From assembly GCA_902479075.1 (NCBI GenBank), contig CABSNK010000009.1, forward strand, positions 1 to 64,000: a stretch of DNA of 64,000 nucleotides. The letters run 5' to 3'. This stretch comes from an uncultured Collinsella sp. (lineage in GTDB: Bacteria; Actinomycetota; Coriobacteriia; Coriobacteriales; Coriobacteriaceae). The position numbers and the translations under genes were made by a program. The notes below the pieces were generated by a model, which worked only from the letters and a program-made list of their open reading frames with translations, was not told the origin of the DNA and did not search any database. Position 1 is the stretch's first letter; every line of letters begins with the position of its first letter. Positions 16,331 through 25,327 of this stretch are shown one piece after another.

Positions 16331-17254
16331 CTAGCAGGCGGCCATGATGGGGGCAGCGACCTGCTTCTTACGGGAGAGGACGCCCGGCATCCAGACGCCG
16401 TCGTGCTCGTCGGCAATGCCCAGGCCCTTCTGAGCGGCCTCGGTCTCGCCCTCGAGCAGGACCTGCGAGCCCTCCTCCATGATGTCGGTGATGCACAGGA
16501 CAATGCCGTCAGCGCCCTTCTCGGCAGCGTAGGCGCGCATGGCCTCGCGAATCTCGTCGATCATGCCGAGTGCGCGGGTCTTGTCGACAGTCTCGTACTG
16601 GCCGATGAGCAGCTTCTTGCCGGCGGGCTCGAACATCTTGATGTCGTTGCCGACCATCTCGGCAGCGGTAAAGGAGCCGGACGGACGGGTGAGGAAGACC
16701 TCCATGCCAAACTTGACCGGGTCGACGCCCACCTGCTCGCCGAGCTTGGCGGCGACGGCGCGGTCGACATCGGTGGTGGTGGGGCTCTTGAGCATGAGCG
16801 TGTCGGTCATCATGGCCGAGAGCAGCAGCTTAGCCTGGACGTCGGAAAGCTCAACGCCGAGCACGCCGGCGAGCTTGGTGACGATGGTGCAGCTGGAGCC
16901 CCAGGGCAGGCAGATGTAGTGCAGCGGGCCGGCGGTCTCGAAGTCGCCGATGCGGTGATGATCGACAACGCCAAAGACCGTGGCGTCCTTAAGGCCGGCG
17001 ACGGACTGGGCAGACTCGTTGTGGTCGGTGAGGACGACGAGCTGACCGGCCTCGACGGACTCGATCACGCGGGGCTCGGCGATGCCGGCGTCGGCGAGCA
17101 GCTTGGCGGACTCGGCCGGAAGCTGACCAAGGGCGCAGGCCTCGTAGGTGTTGCCGGCATACTCAACCTGGTTGAGCAGCTGGGACAGGACGACGGCGCT
17201 CATGATGGCGTCGTTATCGGGGTTCTGGTGACCAAAGACAAGAACGTTTGCCAT
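16331..17254 (-). CDS. ppaC: Manganese-dependent inorganic pyrophosphatase (family II)
   Basis: 307 aa, usual length without CBS insert. DHH-family motifs: GHQNPDND (8-15), TDHN, and VVDHHRIGDF; the C-terminal DHHA2 domain ends with the SRKKQV substrate loop. Hydrolyses PPi in the cytosol. Monocistronic with a strong terminator. Confidence 0.95.
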   Translation of the reverse strand: MANVLVFGHQNPDNDAIMSAVVLSQLLNQVEYAGNTYEACALGQLPAESAKLLADAGIAEPRVIESVEAGQLVVLTDHNESAQSVAGLKDATVFGVVDHHRIGDFETAGPLHYICLPWGSSCTIVTKLAGVLGVELSDVQAKLLLSAMMTDTLMLKSPTTTDVDRAVAAKLGEQVGVDPVKFGMEVFLTRPSGSFTAAEMVGNDIKMFEPAGKKLLIGQYETVDKTRALGMIDEIREAMRAYAAEKGADGIVLCITDIMEEGSQVLLEGETEAAQKGLGIADEHDGVWMPGVLSRKKQVAAPIMAAC

Positions 17255-17369
17255 GGATATCCTCCACTTGATATGTGTACTTGGACGTAGCTATGGTAGC
17301 ACGCCGATGCCGAGCCTTCGCAGACGGAAGGGTCACGGCATATTTTGGGGCAGGCATGGGGGCCAAGAC

Positions 17370-17410
17370 TGTCCCTTTTGCACCGTGTTGGTGCAAAGTA
17401 ACCTGACCCC
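17370..17410. repeat. GGGAC/GGGTC-type palindromic repeat
   Basis: TTTTGCACC and GGTGCAAAG pair (17376-17398). One flank reads GACTGTCCC, and the other is the complement of GGGGTCAGGTTAC. The 21 bases at 17390-17410 are the exact reverse complement of 29761-29781. Confidence 0.8.
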
Positions 17411-17420
17411 CTTGCACCAG

Positions 17421-18374
17421 CTATTTACCGGCGGCGCGCAGGGCTACGTAGGCGGCACCGATGATGCCGGCGTCGTTTCCGAGCGAAGCGACCTTAATGG
17501 GCGTCTCGCGCGAGGCAGAGAGCGCGTACTGCTTAAAGTGCTCGCGAACCTTGTCGAGATAAACATCGGCCGAAGCGGACGCGCCGCCACCGATCAGGAA
17601 CATCTCGGGGTCGACCACGTTGGCGATAAGCGCCAGGGCGCGGCCAAGGTAGTCGGCCATGGTGTCGGCTGCGGCCAGCGCGAGCTTGTCGCCCTCGCGG
17701 CAGGCCTGGAACACGTCCTTGGAATCGGAGGGGCCGGTGAGCTCAATGGGCTCGACGCCCGCCTTCTTGCACTCGGCAAGGTAGTTGCTCACCACGCCGG
17801 TGGCGCTGGAATACTGCTCCAGATGGCCATGGCCGCCACAGCCGCAGGTGCGCTCCTCGGCCGGGTTCAGGCACATGTGGCCAATCTCGCCGCCGGCGCC
17901 CACAACGCCCGATACCACGTCGCCGTTAACGATAACGCCGCCGCCCACGCCGGTACCGATGGTGACCATCACCACGTTCTGCACGCCCTTGGCAGAACCG
18001 AGCCAGGCCTCGCCCATGGCAGCGGCGTTGGCATCGTTCTCATACTTAACGACCGCATCGGGGCAGTGCTTCTGAATGGCGACCCTCAGCTCGGGCAGGT
18101 TAATGGCAATGTTGGCCTTGACCTTGGCATCGCCCGACGCCGGGATGGGACACGGAACGGCCAGGCCAATGCCCGCCACAAAGGCACGCGGAATCTGTGC
18201 CTTGGCGACCACCTGGTCGATAGCCTCGGTCACCGCGGCAAAGCCCGCGGCGTCAACGATAGGAGGCGTGGGCACGCTGGCCTTGGCAAGCAGGTTGCCG
18301 TCCTCGTCGAACAGGCCCTCCTTAACCGAAGTGCCGCCGACGTCGATGCCGATGTAGTACTGCTTAGGTTCCAT
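17421..18374 (-). CDS. ROK family glucokinase-like sugar kinase
   Basis: 317 aa. ATP motif IGIDVGGTSVKEG (9-21) and the ROK zinc site in HMCLNPAEERTCGCGGHGH. Start ATG 18374 has GGTGGG upstream; an open extension to 18440 has no ribosome site. It probably phosphorylates glucose, including glucose released by the neighbouring GH1 enzyme. It is separated from the PTS operon by a terminator. Confidence 0.88.
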   Translation of the reverse strand: MEPKQYYIGIDVGGTSVKEGLFDEDGNLLAKASVPTPPIVDAAGFAAVTEAIDQVVAKAQIPRAFVAGIGLAVPCPIPASGDAKVKANIAINLPELRVAIQKHCPDAVVKYENDANAAAMGEAWLGSAKGVQNVVMVTIGTGVGGGVIVNGDVVSGVVGAGGEIGHMCLNPAEERTCGCGGHGHLEQYSSATGVVSNYLAECKKAGVEPIELTGPSDSKDVFQACREGDKLALAAADTMADYLGRALALIANVVDPEMFLIGGGASASADVYLDKVREHFKQYALSASRETPIKVASLGNDAGIIGAAYVALRAAGK

Positions 18375-18428
18375 GGGAGCCCACCTTTCTCGTTTAAACA
18401 TTGCCTGTATGGTACCGCTCTCAAGGCA

Positions 18429-18470
18429 AAAACCTACCAAAAAGGGACAGGTTTGTTTTGGCAGGTTTTA
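18429..18470. repeat. GGGAC-type palindromic repeat
   Basis: AAAACCTACCAAAA pairs with TTTTGGCAGGTTTT (one mismatch) around AGGGACAGGTTTG. Related to the inverted repeat at 22325-22410. Confidence 0.75.
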
Positions 18471-18519
18471 TCTGGGGTAACGCAATTGGCTGCCCAACAG
18501 GCCGCGCAAGACCATCCCC

Positions 18520-18557
18520 AAAAATAAAGGCGCCGGGAGGCGGAGGCTCCCGGCGCC
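18520..18557 (-). terminator. Intrinsic terminator of the beta-glucoside PTS operon
   Basis: GGCGCCGGGAG stem (18547-18557 with 18529-18539) followed on the minus strand by TTTATTTTT. Confidence 0.9.
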
Positions 18558-18615
18558 CGTCAAAGGGACTATGTTGTCTGTTGGACCGCACGGTCCGTCG
18601 CGGCGATAACGCCGA

Positions 18616-18948
18616 CTAGGCCTGAAGTGCCTGCAGCTGCTTGTGAACCTCGATGAGCTCCGTCGCCATGACGCGCATGGTCTCGGTGCCGGCCATCTGG
18701 TCCTCGGCATGCAGCAAAATCAACGGGGCCTCGCCGTTACGTTCGCCGTTGGCCTCCTTCTTCAGAAGCCCCATGTGAACATCGTGGCCACCGTTATAGG
18801 CCTCGTCGCCCTGCTTGATAAGCTCCTCGGCGGCGTCAAAATCGCCCTCCTTGGCCTTTTGCACGGCATTGATGTACATGCTCTTAGCGGTACCGACGTA
18901 GCTGATGATCTCAAAGCAGGTCATCTGCAGTTCGTTCATATCCTCCAT
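18616..18948 (-). CDS. PTS lactose/cellobiose-type IIA component
   Basis: 110 aa, all-helical IIA-Lac domain. The phosphorylated His is in LILLHAEDQ. ATG 18948 fits the AGGTG that overlaps the end of the IIB gene; ATG 18957 is an alternative. It passes phosphate from HPr to the IIB subunit. Last gene of the operon GH1-IIC-IIB-IIA. Confidence 0.92.
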   Translation of the reverse strand: MEDMNELQMTCFEIISYVGTAKSMYINAVQKAKEGDFDAAEELIKQGDEAYNGGHDVHMGLLKKEANGERNGEAPLILLHAEDQMAGTETMRVMATELIEVHKQLQALQA

Positions 18949-18957
18949 GCAGAGCAC

Positions 18958-19260
18958 CTAGCCCATCACGCTGACGCAGTGGTCGATGATGCCGGCAGCG
19001 TTCATGCGGCCGTAGTCGACCATGTTGATGACCTCGACCGGAAAACGACCGGCGGCCTCCTTCTCAAAATCGCCCTTGGTGTAGCCGATCTGCGGACCAA
19101 GCAGCAACATGTCGCACTCGTCCAGGTGATCGTGGGCCTCGTTCATGGGACGAGCCTCGACCTCAATATCCAGACCACGGTTTGCAACCTCGGCCTGCAT
19201 CTTCTGGACCAGCAGGCTCGTGGACATACCGGCATTGCAGCAGAGCATGATCTTCTTCAT
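18958..19260 (-). CDS. PTS lactose/cellobiose-type IIB component
   Basis: 100 aa. Phosphocysteine loop MLCCNAGMSTSLLV near the N-terminus (active Cys7 or Cys8, with the P-loop-like CNAGMSTS). Cytosolic partner of the IIC permease. The 164-base gap to IIC holds a GC-rich hairpin and a run of nine C. Confidence 0.92.
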   Translation of the reverse strand: MKKIMLCCNAGMSTSLLVQKMQAEVANRGLDIEVEARPMNEAHDHLDECDMLLLGPQIGYTKGDFEKEAAGRFPVEVINMVDYGRMNAAGIIDHCVSVMG

Positions 19261-19424
19261 GGTTTCCTCCTTATAACTGCGCGGCGCGCAGACGACAACT
19301 GGTTTTATTCCTTGCGGCTATTGTGCCCACCCCCCCCCTGCATCTTTACACAAGGGAGAGAGCCGCGGGCACCGGCGCCGCGTACCGGCGCCCGCAAAGG
19401 TGAAAGGGACGAACGTTAGGCGTT

Positions 19425-20768
19425 CTACTCGGCGAGAGCCTCCTGCTTGGCGATTGCCTTCTCGGAAATCTTCATAAAGGGCAGGTAGACGGCCATGCCA
19501 ATGACAATCTCGATAGCCTGCCACACGCCAGCGCGCCAGTCAAAGCCCGTAGCGAGCAGGGCATTGATGACGGGAGGCATGGTCCAGGGCACCTGGGCGA
19601 TGCAGGGGCTGATGATGCCTGCGCAGGTAAGGCCATAGGTGATGCCGATGAACAGGTCGGGAAGGAGGACAAACGGGATCATGAGCGGCAGGTTGTACAC
19701 GATGGGGTAACCGTAGATAACCGGCTCGTTGATGTTGAACAGACCAGGCAGGATAGCCATCTTGGAAACGGTCTCGGAAGCCTTGTTCTTGGAGAACAGG
19801 AGCGTGTCGAGCAGGAGCATGAGGGTGCAGCCCGAGCCGCCGATGAGGGCGAAGCTGTTAACGATCTGCATGTTCATGTAGTGATCGGGCTGGATGGTGC
19901 CACCGGCGGCAAAGGTAGCCATGTTGTCGACGATGAGCATGGTCAGGATCGGCTCGACGGTAGCGCCAGAGATGGTGGACTGGTGAATACCGACGCAGAA
20001 CAGCAGGTTAGCAAGGGTGTAGATGAGGATAACAGCCCACGGACCAGCGTTCATGATGCTCTTGAGCGGGTTGGAGATGCACGTGGAGATGATGGTGCAC
20101 AGATCGGTGCCGGCGCACACGGCGAGCAGGGCTGCGGCAAGAGCGAAGATTGCGAGGTTGAGCAGCATCGGGATCATGACGTTGAAGGAGTTGGAGACCG
20201 CGGGAGGCACGCCCTCGCCCAGCTTAACCTTGAGCTTCTCGACGCCAGAAATCTTGATGAAGAGCGAGACGGAAAGCAGGGCGATGATAATAGCCGAGAA
20301 CAGACCGTTGGTGCCGGTGTTGGCAGTCGAAAGGGCGCCCGTGACCTCGGCGGAGGTGATCTTGTCGGTGAGCAGTGGGCTCGTGGCGGCAAGCGTGGCG
20401 GTGATCTGCTGCGGCATCATGATGACGAAGGCAGAGATAGCGACGACCATGCAAGCAAGCGGATTATCGAAGCGCTTGTTCTTAGCGAGGCTGTAGCCAA
20501 TCAATCCGGCCAAGATAATGGCAGAGACGTTGAGGGTGCCCAGCGTAATCGCCGAACCCCACGTCTGAAGGTTGGCAAGGCCCGCCGCATCGAGCGGGAA
20601 CAGAGGGAACACGACGTTGTTAATAAGAACCGCGATACCCGCAAGGATATAGAGCGGCGTGATGGTCGCGAAGGCGTCACGCAGGGAACGCAGGTGAACC
20701 TGGTTTCCCACCTTCGCAGAGACCTCGGCAAACTTGTCGAGGAAGCTCTTTCCGTTGTCACTGGCCAT
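19425..20768 (-). CDS. PTS cellobiose-type IIC permease
   Basis: 447 aa, about ten spans. Typical EIIC-Lac/Cel N-terminus (LRDAFATITPLYILAGIAVL) and substrate region PGLFNINEPVIYGYPIV with the conserved NEP. It imports and phosphorylates a beta-glucoside, probably cellobiose, judged from the GH1 partner. ATG 20768 follows TAGGAGC. Confidence 0.92.
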   Translation of the reverse strand: MASDNGKSFLDKFAEVSAKVGNQVHLRSLRDAFATITPLYILAGIAVLINNVVFPLFPLDAAGLANLQTWGSAITLGTLNVSAIILAGLIGYSLAKNKRFDNPLACMVVAISAFVIMMPQQITATLAATSPLLTDKITSAEVTGALSTANTGTNGLFSAIIIALLSVSLFIKISGVEKLKVKLGEGVPPAVSNSFNVMIPMLLNLAIFALAAALLAVCAGTDLCTIISTCISNPLKSIMNAGPWAVILIYTLANLLFCVGIHQSTISGATVEPILTMLIVDNMATFAAGGTIQPDHYMNMQIVNSFALIGGSGCTLMLLLDTLLFSKNKASETVSKMAILPGLFNINEPVIYGYPIVYNLPLMIPFVLLPDLFIGITYGLTCAGIISPCIAQVPWTMPPVINALLATGFDWRAGVWQAIEIVIGMAVYLPFMKISEKAIAKQEALAE

Positions 20769-20887
20769 GATTGCTCCTAACTTTCAAATCCGGCCTTTCC
20801 TATGCGCACGGTGGTCTGTCGCCCTCTGCCACCAGATGTGCCATGTGTTGCGCGCGGCGGCGCGCGGTCTGGACGTTCGTCCGGTCG

Positions 20888-22288
20888 CTAATCAACCACG
20901 TGGGTCGTGGCGACCTGTTTGAGCCAGGCCGCCGACTTCTTAAGACGGCGCTTATAGCCATCCATCAGATCGACCTCGACAAAGCCATAGCGATTCTTAA
21001 AGGCATTGGCCCAAGACCAGTTATCGATGACGGCCCAATAATGGTATCCGCGGCACTTGGCGCCCTCGTCGATGGCCTTGGCCACCCACTCCAGGTGCTG
21101 ACGTACAAAGTCGACGCGGTAGTCATCCTGGATGGTTCCTTCGGCGTCACGGTTCTTGTATTCGTCCATGATGCCGATGCCGTTCTCGGAAACGAACCAC
21201 TCAAGATCGGGGTAGTTCTTAGCGCAGTCCATGCCAAAGTCGTAGAGGCCCTGCGGGTAGATCTCCCAGCCGCGGCTCTCGTTCATAACGGCGTCGGGCC
21301 ATACGTACTCGTCGGCAAAGTGCGGCAGGCCGTACTGGTCGACCTTGCTCGCCGGCGCCTGAACACGCGTGGGGTGGTAGTAGTTGCAGCCTAGCCAGTC
21401 GACAACACCCTGCTTGAGGATCTCTTGGTCGCCGGCGCGGAACGGGAGCTTAACGCCGCCCTCGGCCAGGCTGTCGAGCACGTCGGCAGGAAGCTCGCCC
21501 TTGGTGATGAGGTCGAGCCACCAGCGGTTGTTGATGCCGCTGGTCATGCGCACGGCCTCGAGGTCCGCCTCGCTGGGGTTCTCCTTGGTGTAGACCGGGG
21601 TAAAGCAGTTGATCATGCCGATCTTGGCATCGGCGCGAATAGCGCCCTCGTCATAGGCGCGACGATAGTTGGCCACGGCCAGCGCGTGCGCCAGCGAGAT
21701 GTGATACTGCACGGTGCGGGCGCGGTTGAAGTCGTGGAGCTGCGGGAACCACACGCCCTCCTGATAGCGCTGCTCGGGCTCGACGATGGGCTCGTTAAAG
21801 GTGAACCAGTACTTAATCTCCTGGCCAAACTCGTGGAAGGCGACGTCGGCGTAATGCGCGTAAGCCTCGACAACCTCACGGCTCTCCCAGCCGCCACGGT
21901 TAAAGAGGTAGGTGGGCATGTCAAAGTGGTACAAGTTGACAAACGGCTCCAAGCCGGCTTCGCGAGAGGCGCGGAACAACTCGTGATACCACGCGGCACC
22001 TTCCTCGTTGAGGTTGCCGTCGGCATCGAGCAGACGGCTCCACTGGATGGAAGTGCGATAGGTATCCAGACCCAAGTCCTTCAAAATGCGAAGGTCTTCC
22101 TGGTACTTGGCCATAAAGTCATTGCCGGCGTAAGAGCCAACGCGGTTGTAGAACGAACCCAGATCCTGGATGGACCAGGTGTCCCACAGGTTCTCGAGCT
22201 TGCCGCCCTGGTTCCACTGACCCTCAGTCTGCGGGCCGGACATAGCAGCGCCAAAGAAGAAGTCGTTGGGCAGCTGATACTGTGCCAT
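20888..22288 (-). CDS. 6-phospho-beta-glucosidase, glycoside hydrolase family 1
   Basis: 466 aa. Acid/base motif WFTFNEP and nucleophile motif VSENGIG, both typical of GH1. First gene of the PTS operon. It splits phosphorylated beta-glucosides imported by IIABC into glucose and glucose-6-phosphate. ATG 22288 follows GAGGAC; a TTG one codon earlier is less likely. Confidence 0.93.
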   Translation of the reverse strand: MAQYQLPNDFFFGAAMSGPQTEGQWNQGGKLENLWDTWSIQDLGSFYNRVGSYAGNDFMAKYQEDLRILKDLGLDTYRTSIQWSRLLDADGNLNEEGAAWYHELFRASREAGLEPFVNLYHFDMPTYLFNRGGWESREVVEAYAHYADVAFHEFGQEIKYWFTFNEPIVEPEQRYQEGVWFPQLHDFNRARTVQYHISLAHALAVANYRRAYDEGAIRADAKIGMINCFTPVYTKENPSEADLEAVRMTSGINNRWWLDLITKGELPADVLDSLAEGGVKLPFRAGDQEILKQGVVDWLGCNYYHPTRVQAPASKVDQYGLPHFADEYVWPDAVMNESRGWEIYPQGLYDFGMDCAKNYPDLEWFVSENGIGIMDEYKNRDAEGTIQDDYRVDFVRQHLEWVAKAIDEGAKCRGYHYWAVIDNWSWANAFKNRYGFVEVDLMDGYKRRLKKSAAWLKQVATTHVVD

Positions 22289-22324
22289 CAAAGTCCTCGC
22301 TTTCGTGTTCTAGAGCTTCCGGTT

Positions 22325-22410
22325 GGAGACGGGTTTGCTTTGGCAGGTTATCCGGCGCGGGCGCGCACCGGCCATACCGATATCCAACCCGCCAAAACAA
22401 AACCGTCCCC
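22325..22410. repeat. GGGAC-type imperfect inverted repeat
   Basis: 22325-22350 and 22383-22410 are imperfect inverted copies containing GTTTTGTTTTGGC and its relative, bounded by GTCCCC. It lies in the divergent region of the PTS operon. Confidence 0.7.
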
Positions 22411-22592
22411 AAACGGTCGATCCTGTTGTGCGGAAGGATTCCGTTCGTTGCTCAAACTATAGCGCTCTAATTTTAAAAGTAAAGCGTCTTTTTCTTTTTT
22501 CTTTCTCGAACTTCTTAGATAAAAGTAATATGGATGCCCTGTTGAGGGTTATACTTACTTTTTGTATTCATATATGTCGGAAAGGAGGTTCC
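22411..22592. promoter_or_regulatory. Divergent control region, GH1 operon / GntR
   Basis: AT-rich stretch unlike its surroundings. AAAAGTA occurs at 22475-22481 and 22521-22527, and its inverse TACTTTT at 22556-22562, so 22521-22562 is an inverted pair. GntR/HutC-type regulators often bind such inverted sites. A TATACT at 22550-22555 could be the -10 for the regulator gene. These are inferences from sequence only. Confidence 0.4.
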
Positions 22593-23312
22593 ATGATTCC
22601 CAAATACGAGGCGATCGCTGCGGATATCCGTCGAAGCATCGAGAACGGCGCTCTAAAGCCGGGCGATAAGCTTCCCACCGTCGTTGAGTTCTGCGAGCTC
22701 TATAGCGTTTCCAAAATCACCGCCAAACGAGCTATCGAGCAAATCACCGAGGAAGGTCTTATTACCAGCCGTCGTGGATCGGGTACCTACGTTAAGGACA
22801 CGGCGGGACTTCCCGGCCAGGCGTTTTTCCAGGGCAAAAACGACCGTGCCCAGGGTTTTTCGTATGAGCACCGCGGGGAGAAGGTGACCTCGGTGGTCTA
22901 CGATTTCTCGATCGTTAATCCACCAGCGGACATCGCAGCCCAGCTGGGAATTGCCGAGGATGACTTTGCCTACCACATCGTGCGCGTGCGTCAGGCCGAC
23001 GAGAAGCCCATCGTTATCGAGTACACCTACATGCCCCTCGAGCTGATTCCGGGCCTTAAAAAGAAGGACCTGTATGGATCGGTCTACCGCTTTGTCCGCG
23101 AGCAATGCGGGCTGAAGATTTCGAGCTTCCACCGTACCATTCGCGCCGTGGCAGCAACCGAGGAAGAAGCCGAGCGCCTGGACACCAAGCCTAGCTCTCC
23201 CCTGCTCGAGCTCACCCAGATTGGCTTTTTGGACAGCGGCGCCGCCTTTGAGTATTCGGTCTCGCGCAACGTTGGCGACCGCTTTGAGTTGCACAACGTA
23301 ACGTTGGCATAG
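22593..23312 (+). CDS. GntR family transcriptional regulator (HutC/UTRA type)
   Basis: 239 aa. N-terminal winged helix (residues 5-70, with LYSVSKITAKRAIEQITEEGLI) and C-terminal UTRA ligand domain (SSFHRTIRAVAATEEEAERL). ATG 22593 has AAGGAGG. Divergent from the GH1-PTS operon, so it most likely controls that operon in response to a phosphorylated beta-glucoside. Confidence 0.92.
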   Translation: MIPKYEAIAADIRRSIENGALKPGDKLPTVVEFCELYSVSKITAKRAIEQITEEGLITSRRGSGTYVKDTAGLPGQAFFQGKNDRAQGFSYEHRGEKVTSVVYDFSIVNPPADIAAQLGIAEDDFAYHIVRVRQADEKPIVIEYTYMPLELIPGLKKKDLYGSVYRFVREQCGLKISSFHRTIRAVAATEEEAERLDTKPSSPLLELTQIGFLDSGAAFEYSVSRNVGDRFELHNVTLA

Positions 23313-23379
23313 GTTTTTGTAGTCATGCGGGCGCTCGCTTTGAGCTGTTTTATGCAGCGCCCGCGCAACACAATGGGGT

Positions 23380-24318
23380 ATGAATATGTCCGATTTGATT
23401 AAACTCACACCGATCTTTCACGAGAAGATCTGGGGCGGTCGCCAGCTCGAAACCGTATTTGGCTACGACATTCCCGATGGACCCATCGGTGAGTGTTGGG
23501 CCATCTCGGCCCACCCCAACGGTGACTGCCAGATTGCGGAGGGCCCGTATGTAGGCCACACGCTTTCGTGGCTGTGGGCCGAGCACCGCGAGCTCTTTGG
23601 CAACTGCGAGGGCAAGGAGTTCCCGCTGCTCATTAAGATTCTGGACGCCAAGGACGACCTTTCAATCCAGATTCATCCCAACGACGAGTACGCCGCCAAG
23701 CACGAGAACGGCAGCCTGGGCAAAACCGAGTGCTGGTATGTGCTGGACTGCGAGCCCGGCGCCACAATCATCGTCGGCCAGCGTGCCAAGGACCGCGCCG
23801 AGGCCGCACAGATGATCGAGGAAGGACGTTGGGACGACATGCTCAACGTGCTGCCGATTCACAAGGGCGACTTTTTCCAGATTGATTCCGGCACCGTGCA
23901 CGCCATCAAGACCGGCACGCTCATTTTGGAGACGCAGCAGTCGAGCGACGTGACGTATCGTCTGTACGACTACGACCGTCCCGGCACCGATGGCAAGCTG
24001 CGCCCGCTGCACATTGAGCAGAGCCTCGACTGCATCGACTTTGATGCTCAGGCTCCGACCGACGGCACGGTGACCGCGCCCGAGGTCGACGGCGTGACCG
24101 AGCTCGAGTCTAACTCCTGCTACACCGTCGATCGCGTGTGCGTCGACGGCAGCAAGACCCTCGACCAGCGCTGGCCCTTCATGTGCCTTTCGGTCATCGA
24201 CGGCGAAGGCACCGTCTGCGGCGACCCCGTCCACAAAGGCAGCCACCTGCTGGCCCCGAGCACCGTCAGCTCCATTGACCTCGAAGGCAAGACGGAACTG
24301 ATCATCAGCCACCTGTAG
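23380..24318 (+). CDS. manA: Mannose-6-phosphate isomerase, class I type
   Basis: 312 aa, the short Firmicutes/Actinobacteria form. Zinc ligands in IQIHPND and KTECWYVL, and the distal His in DSGTVHAI. Interconverts mannose-6-P and fructose-6-P. ATG 23380 or 23386 may be used. Confidence 0.94.
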   Translation: MNMSDLIKLTPIFHEKIWGGRQLETVFGYDIPDGPIGECWAISAHPNGDCQIAEGPYVGHTLSWLWAEHRELFGNCEGKEFPLLIKILDAKDDLSIQIHPNDEYAAKHENGSLGKTECWYVLDCEPGATIIVGQRAKDRAEAAQMIEEGRWDDMLNVLPIHKGDFFQIDSGTVHAIKTGTLILETQQSSDVTYRLYDYDRPGTDGKLRPLHIEQSLDCIDFDAQAPTDGTVTAPEVDGVTELESNSCYTVDRVCVDGSKTLDQRWPFMCLSVIDGEGTVCGDPVHKGSHLLAPSTVSSIDLEGKTELIISHL

Positions 24319-24335
24319 GCCACCGGTCCCCAAGC

Positions 24336-24466
24336 GCTCGCCGGGACGGGGCGCGGGGTTTGGTCGCCTGCTCGGACAGTCCTGCTCGCACGGAGAGCAC
24401 ATTAAGTGCTCTCCGGCTCGTGCGGAACTCGCGATCGACCAAACCCCCGCGCCCGTCCCGGCGAGC
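24336..24466. repeat. Large palindrome, copy A (85-bp core plus variable arms)
   Basis: The core 24359-24443 is the exact reverse complement of 26595-26679. Outside the core the arms (24336-24358 and 24444-24466) pair with each other but differ from the arms of copy B. It begins about 18 bases after the manA stop. Confidence 0.93.
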
Positions 24467-24497
24467 CTCTGGCTAGTAACGACAATCAAAAAGCAAC

Positions 24498-24535
24498 AAG
24501 GGGCTCCCCCCGTTCATCAAACGGGAGAGCCCCTC
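24498..24535. terminator. Terminator hairpin, copy 1
   Basis: AGGGGCTC...GAGCCCCT stem with loop GTTCATCAAAC; on the minus strand it is followed by TTGTTGCTTTTTG. It can end the toxin transcript and, in the other direction, manA. A near copy in the same orientation lies at 26448-26485. Confidence 0.8.
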
Positions 24536-24559
24536 GCCATACATAACGAATCAAGGTGC

Positions 24560-25327
24560 CTATAGGTAGACCTTTTCGAGAAACGATAATGTGTCCTGAA
24601 GACGCGCTCTCTCTTTACGATCGGTCTGCCGATTTACATAAGAAGAAAAGTCCGCAAAGAAGTCTCCGGCATCAGCCCTCATTTGCTCTATTAGCTCCAA
24701 GCGAGCCGAAGGCGGCAACAAACCCGCAAGTCGAACAATATCCGAGCGATGCTTTCGTCGATCTTTATCGTTGCAATGGCGCCCTTCTTCATAGCTCCTA
24801 TTGATATCAATGTGTGCACGCATCTTGAGGGGAATGATATGGAGCGCATCGAGCAACGTAATGCCCTCTACGTTCGTTGCGTTGTCGCGAATAAATTCGT
24901 AGTAGCCATCGTCGAGAATAATTGCCGAAAGACTTGATACGGCCCCGTCAAAGGAAAGAGGTGCCACTTCGCTCGTTTCATCTTCGAGCACAAAATCAGG
25001 ATGTCGGGCAAATAGCTCAATTTGGCCGGGATAGTCTAGGACTTGCCTTGATCCTTCGGGCAAACAGAACCGATAGTAAGTGCACCTTCCATCGCCGACC
25101 TTTCCAGTCTCATATCCGGCAGCTTTGATAAATGCCCACAATGCAGTGGCGAATTCAACGCCTTTCCCATCAACAATTACGACGACATCCAAGTCTTCAG
25201 TAGCTCTAAACGAATCGCCCTCATTGTCAAATAGAACGCTGCAGGCCCCTCCACCAATAAGGACGTAACCGCCTTTACAGCCGCTCATGGCATCGGCAAA
25301 TCGCTCTATTCCCCTCACTTTTGACAT
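24560..25327 (-). CDS. AbiEii-like nucleotidyltransferase (putative type IV toxin)
   Basis: 255 aa. Nucleotidyltransferase-fold signature YVLIGGGACSVLF (about 22-34) followed by RATEDLDVVV, the DxD-type metal site. Start ATG 25327 overlaps the end of the upstream gene by 13 bases; a longer frame to 25423 lies inside that gene. Gene pair, overlap and size match AbiEi/AbiEii-type toxin-antitoxin modules, in which the toxin modifies an RNA or nucleotide target. GC content is lower than in the neighbours, suggesting transfer. Toxic activity is inferred. Confidence 0.72.
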   Translation of the reverse strand: MSKVRGIERFADAMSGCKGGYVLIGGGACSVLFDNEGDSFRATEDLDVVVIVDGKGVEFATALWAFIKAAGYETGKVGDGRCTYYRFCLPEGSRQVLDYPGQIELFARHPDFVLEDETSEVAPLSFDGAVSSLSAIILDDGYYEFIRDNATNVEGITLLDALHIIPLKMRAHIDINRSYEEGRHCNDKDRRKHRSDIVRLAGLLPPSARLELIEQMRADAGDFFADFSSYVNRQTDRKERARLQDTLSFLEKVYL